The notes under the pieces: model-generated
The model's input: the letters and a program-made list of their open reading frames with translations, nothing else
Databases searched by the model: none
What the model was told of the DNA's origin: nothing
Position numbers and translations under genes: made by a program
Part shown: positions 23,065 to 23,681 of the stretch, in pieces
How the letters are laid out: every line of letters begins with the position of its first letter
Numbering within the stretch: position 1 is the stretch's first letter
Source of the DNA: an uncultured Oscillospiraceae bacterium
Lineage (GTDB): Bacteria; Bacillota; Clostridia; Oscillospirales; Ruminococcaceae
Assembly (NCBI GenBank): GCA_910579545.1
Contig: CAJTVI010000030.1
Span: forward strand, 1-23,681
DNA: 23,681 nt
Reading direction: 5' to 3'

Positions 23065-23148
23065 CGCAAAACAGGCAGGGGTAAGCATCGCTTTGCAAAG
23101 GGGCCGGCGCGGCAAGCCCATGGGCCGCAAAACAGGCGCGGCAAGCCC
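23065..23148. repeat. Short direct repeats upstream of the right-edge gene
   Basis: CGCAAAACAGGC occurs at 23065-23076 and 23126-23137. GGCGCGGCAAGCCC occurs at 23106-23119 and 23135-23148, a 29-base period. The second copies overlap. No function is evident. Confidence 0.5.
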
Positions 23149-23200
23149 GTCTGCCGCCCCGCTGCCGCAACAGATCTGTATTAATTAAGGAGAACACGCT

Positions 23201-23681
23201 ATGGAACAAACCCTGAACACACTGCAAAAGCAGTACCGCCGGCTGCGCATGAGCGTATTTGGCTTTATCCCCCTGCTGGCCCTGGCCGTTGCCTGCGCCT
23301 TTTTTGACCGCCGGCTCACCCTGGCCCTGTTGGCCGCGGCGGTGGCCTACCAGCTGCTCTGGCTGCGCCCTTTGCAAAACCGGTATACGGCCGCGGCGGC
23401 CCGCGCAAATTTGCTGGAGACGGTGGGCAGGCGGCTGGGCACGGAGGAGTTGTTTGAAAAGAGCGGCGGCGGGATCGCCGAGGCGGACATCACCGCCGCC
23501 GAGCTGATCCCCCACGACGCGGGGCCGGGCGGCTGTTTGCTGCGCCAGGGCATCCAGGGGCGGCTGGGGGGCTATGAGGCCGCCGTGTGCGACGCCACCC
23601 TGGGCGAAAGCTTCCAGCTGGTAAAAAACGGCAAGCGGCGGGTGCACTTTACCTCCGGCTGCTGGGTGCGCATCACCCTGC
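23201..23681 (+). CDS. Membrane protein of unknown function, partial (5' end only)
   Basis: The frame is open from ATG 23201 to the window edge (160 codons) with AAGGAG eight bases upstream. The protein starts with a short amphipathic helix and two hydrophobic segments (about 18-35 and 38-55) joined by a tight FDRR turn. A soluble part follows, containing RQGIQGRLGGYEAAVCDATLG in two pieces (about 115-135) and FTSGCW (150-155). This layout recalls DUF3137-type membrane proteins, but I am not sure. It is divergent from tctC and not clearly part of the diacid island. Confidence 0.75.
   Translation, partial: MEQTLNTLQKQYRRLRMSVFGFIPLLALAVACAFFDRRLTLALLAAAVAYQLLWLRPLQNRYTAAAARANLLETVGRRLGTEELFEKSGGGIAEADITAAELIPHDAGPGGCLLRQGIQGRLGGYEAAVCDATLGESFQLVKNGKRRVHFTSGCWVRITL

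Larger units (their letters stand above)
22711..23200. other. 490-base divergent regulatory region between tctC and the right-edge gene
   Basis: There is no credible gene. The half next to tctC (22711-22915) is strikingly AT-rich and holds the TGAAA/TTTCA palindrome cluster. A plus-strand TTGACA-16-TACGAT pair (22799-22826) is a possible rightward promoter but would give a leader of about 370 bases. No minus-strand promoter for tctC is convincing; TTGTCA (22805-22800) lacks a good -10. The half next to 23201 is GC-rich with short direct repeats at 23065-23148 and ends in AAGGAG. Confidence 0.55.

Noticed and set aside
23065..23148. CRISPR-like repeat
   Set aside because: There are only two copies of 12-14 base repeats, partly overlapping, with no regular spacers and no cas genes.

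Overview
The window is GC-rich DNA with tightly packed genes, strong AGGAGG-type ribosome binding sites, sigma-A-like promoters with 16-18 bp spacers, and lipoproteins with Gram-positive style signal peptides. With the gene families present (AGCS symporter, clostridial iron alcohol dehydrogenases, Sel1/DUF6273 protein, PrpR-like regulator) this suggests a GC-rich anaerobic Firmicute of the Clostridia, most likely an Oscillospiraceae/Ruminococcaceae gut bacterium. That placement is inference. I see no rRNA, tRNA, CRISPR array, insertion sequence or phage gene.

Left part (1-6914, mainly plus strand): a divergent promoter pair serves a gene leaving the window on the left and an alanine/glycine:cation symporter (279-1706), which ends in a clear terminator. 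A MarR regulator follows (1961-2413); its promoter lies on a perfect 13+13 bp inverted repeat, an obvious candidate operator. Downstream on the same strand are an iron alcohol dehydrogenase and an aldehyde dehydrogenase whose genes overlap by 67 bp, then an unrecognised lipoprotein with an internally duplicated C-terminal module.

Middle part (6944-13291): an aldo/keto reductase on the minus strand is divergent from a very GarR-like tartronate semialdehyde reductase. Next come a Sel1-repeat protein with a DUF6273-like C-terminus and a PrpR-type AAA+ regulator. In this regulator the GAFTGA loop, the Walker B acidic residues and one arginine finger are replaced, so it probably does not work as a normal sigma-54 activator.

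Right part (13484-22710, all minus strand): a catabolic island reads, in transcription order, tctC, tctB, tctA (tripartite tricarboxylate-type uptake), garD (galactarate dehydratase), an AEC-family permease, a GldA/HcxA-like dehydrogenase and an IlvD/Edd-family dehydratase. It is convergent with the PrpR-like regulator gene. GarD and GarR are two steps of the galactarate/glucarate route (galactarate to 5-dehydro-4-deoxyglucarate, then after aldol cleavage tartronate semialdehyde to glycerate), but no GarL aldolase or GarK kinase is present. The regions upstream of garR and of tctC both contain TGAAA-N6-TTTCA palindromes, so they may form one regulon. Intergenic spaces in the island hold strong GC hairpins that may tune expression within the operon. 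The right edge holds the start of an unrecognised membrane protein gene.
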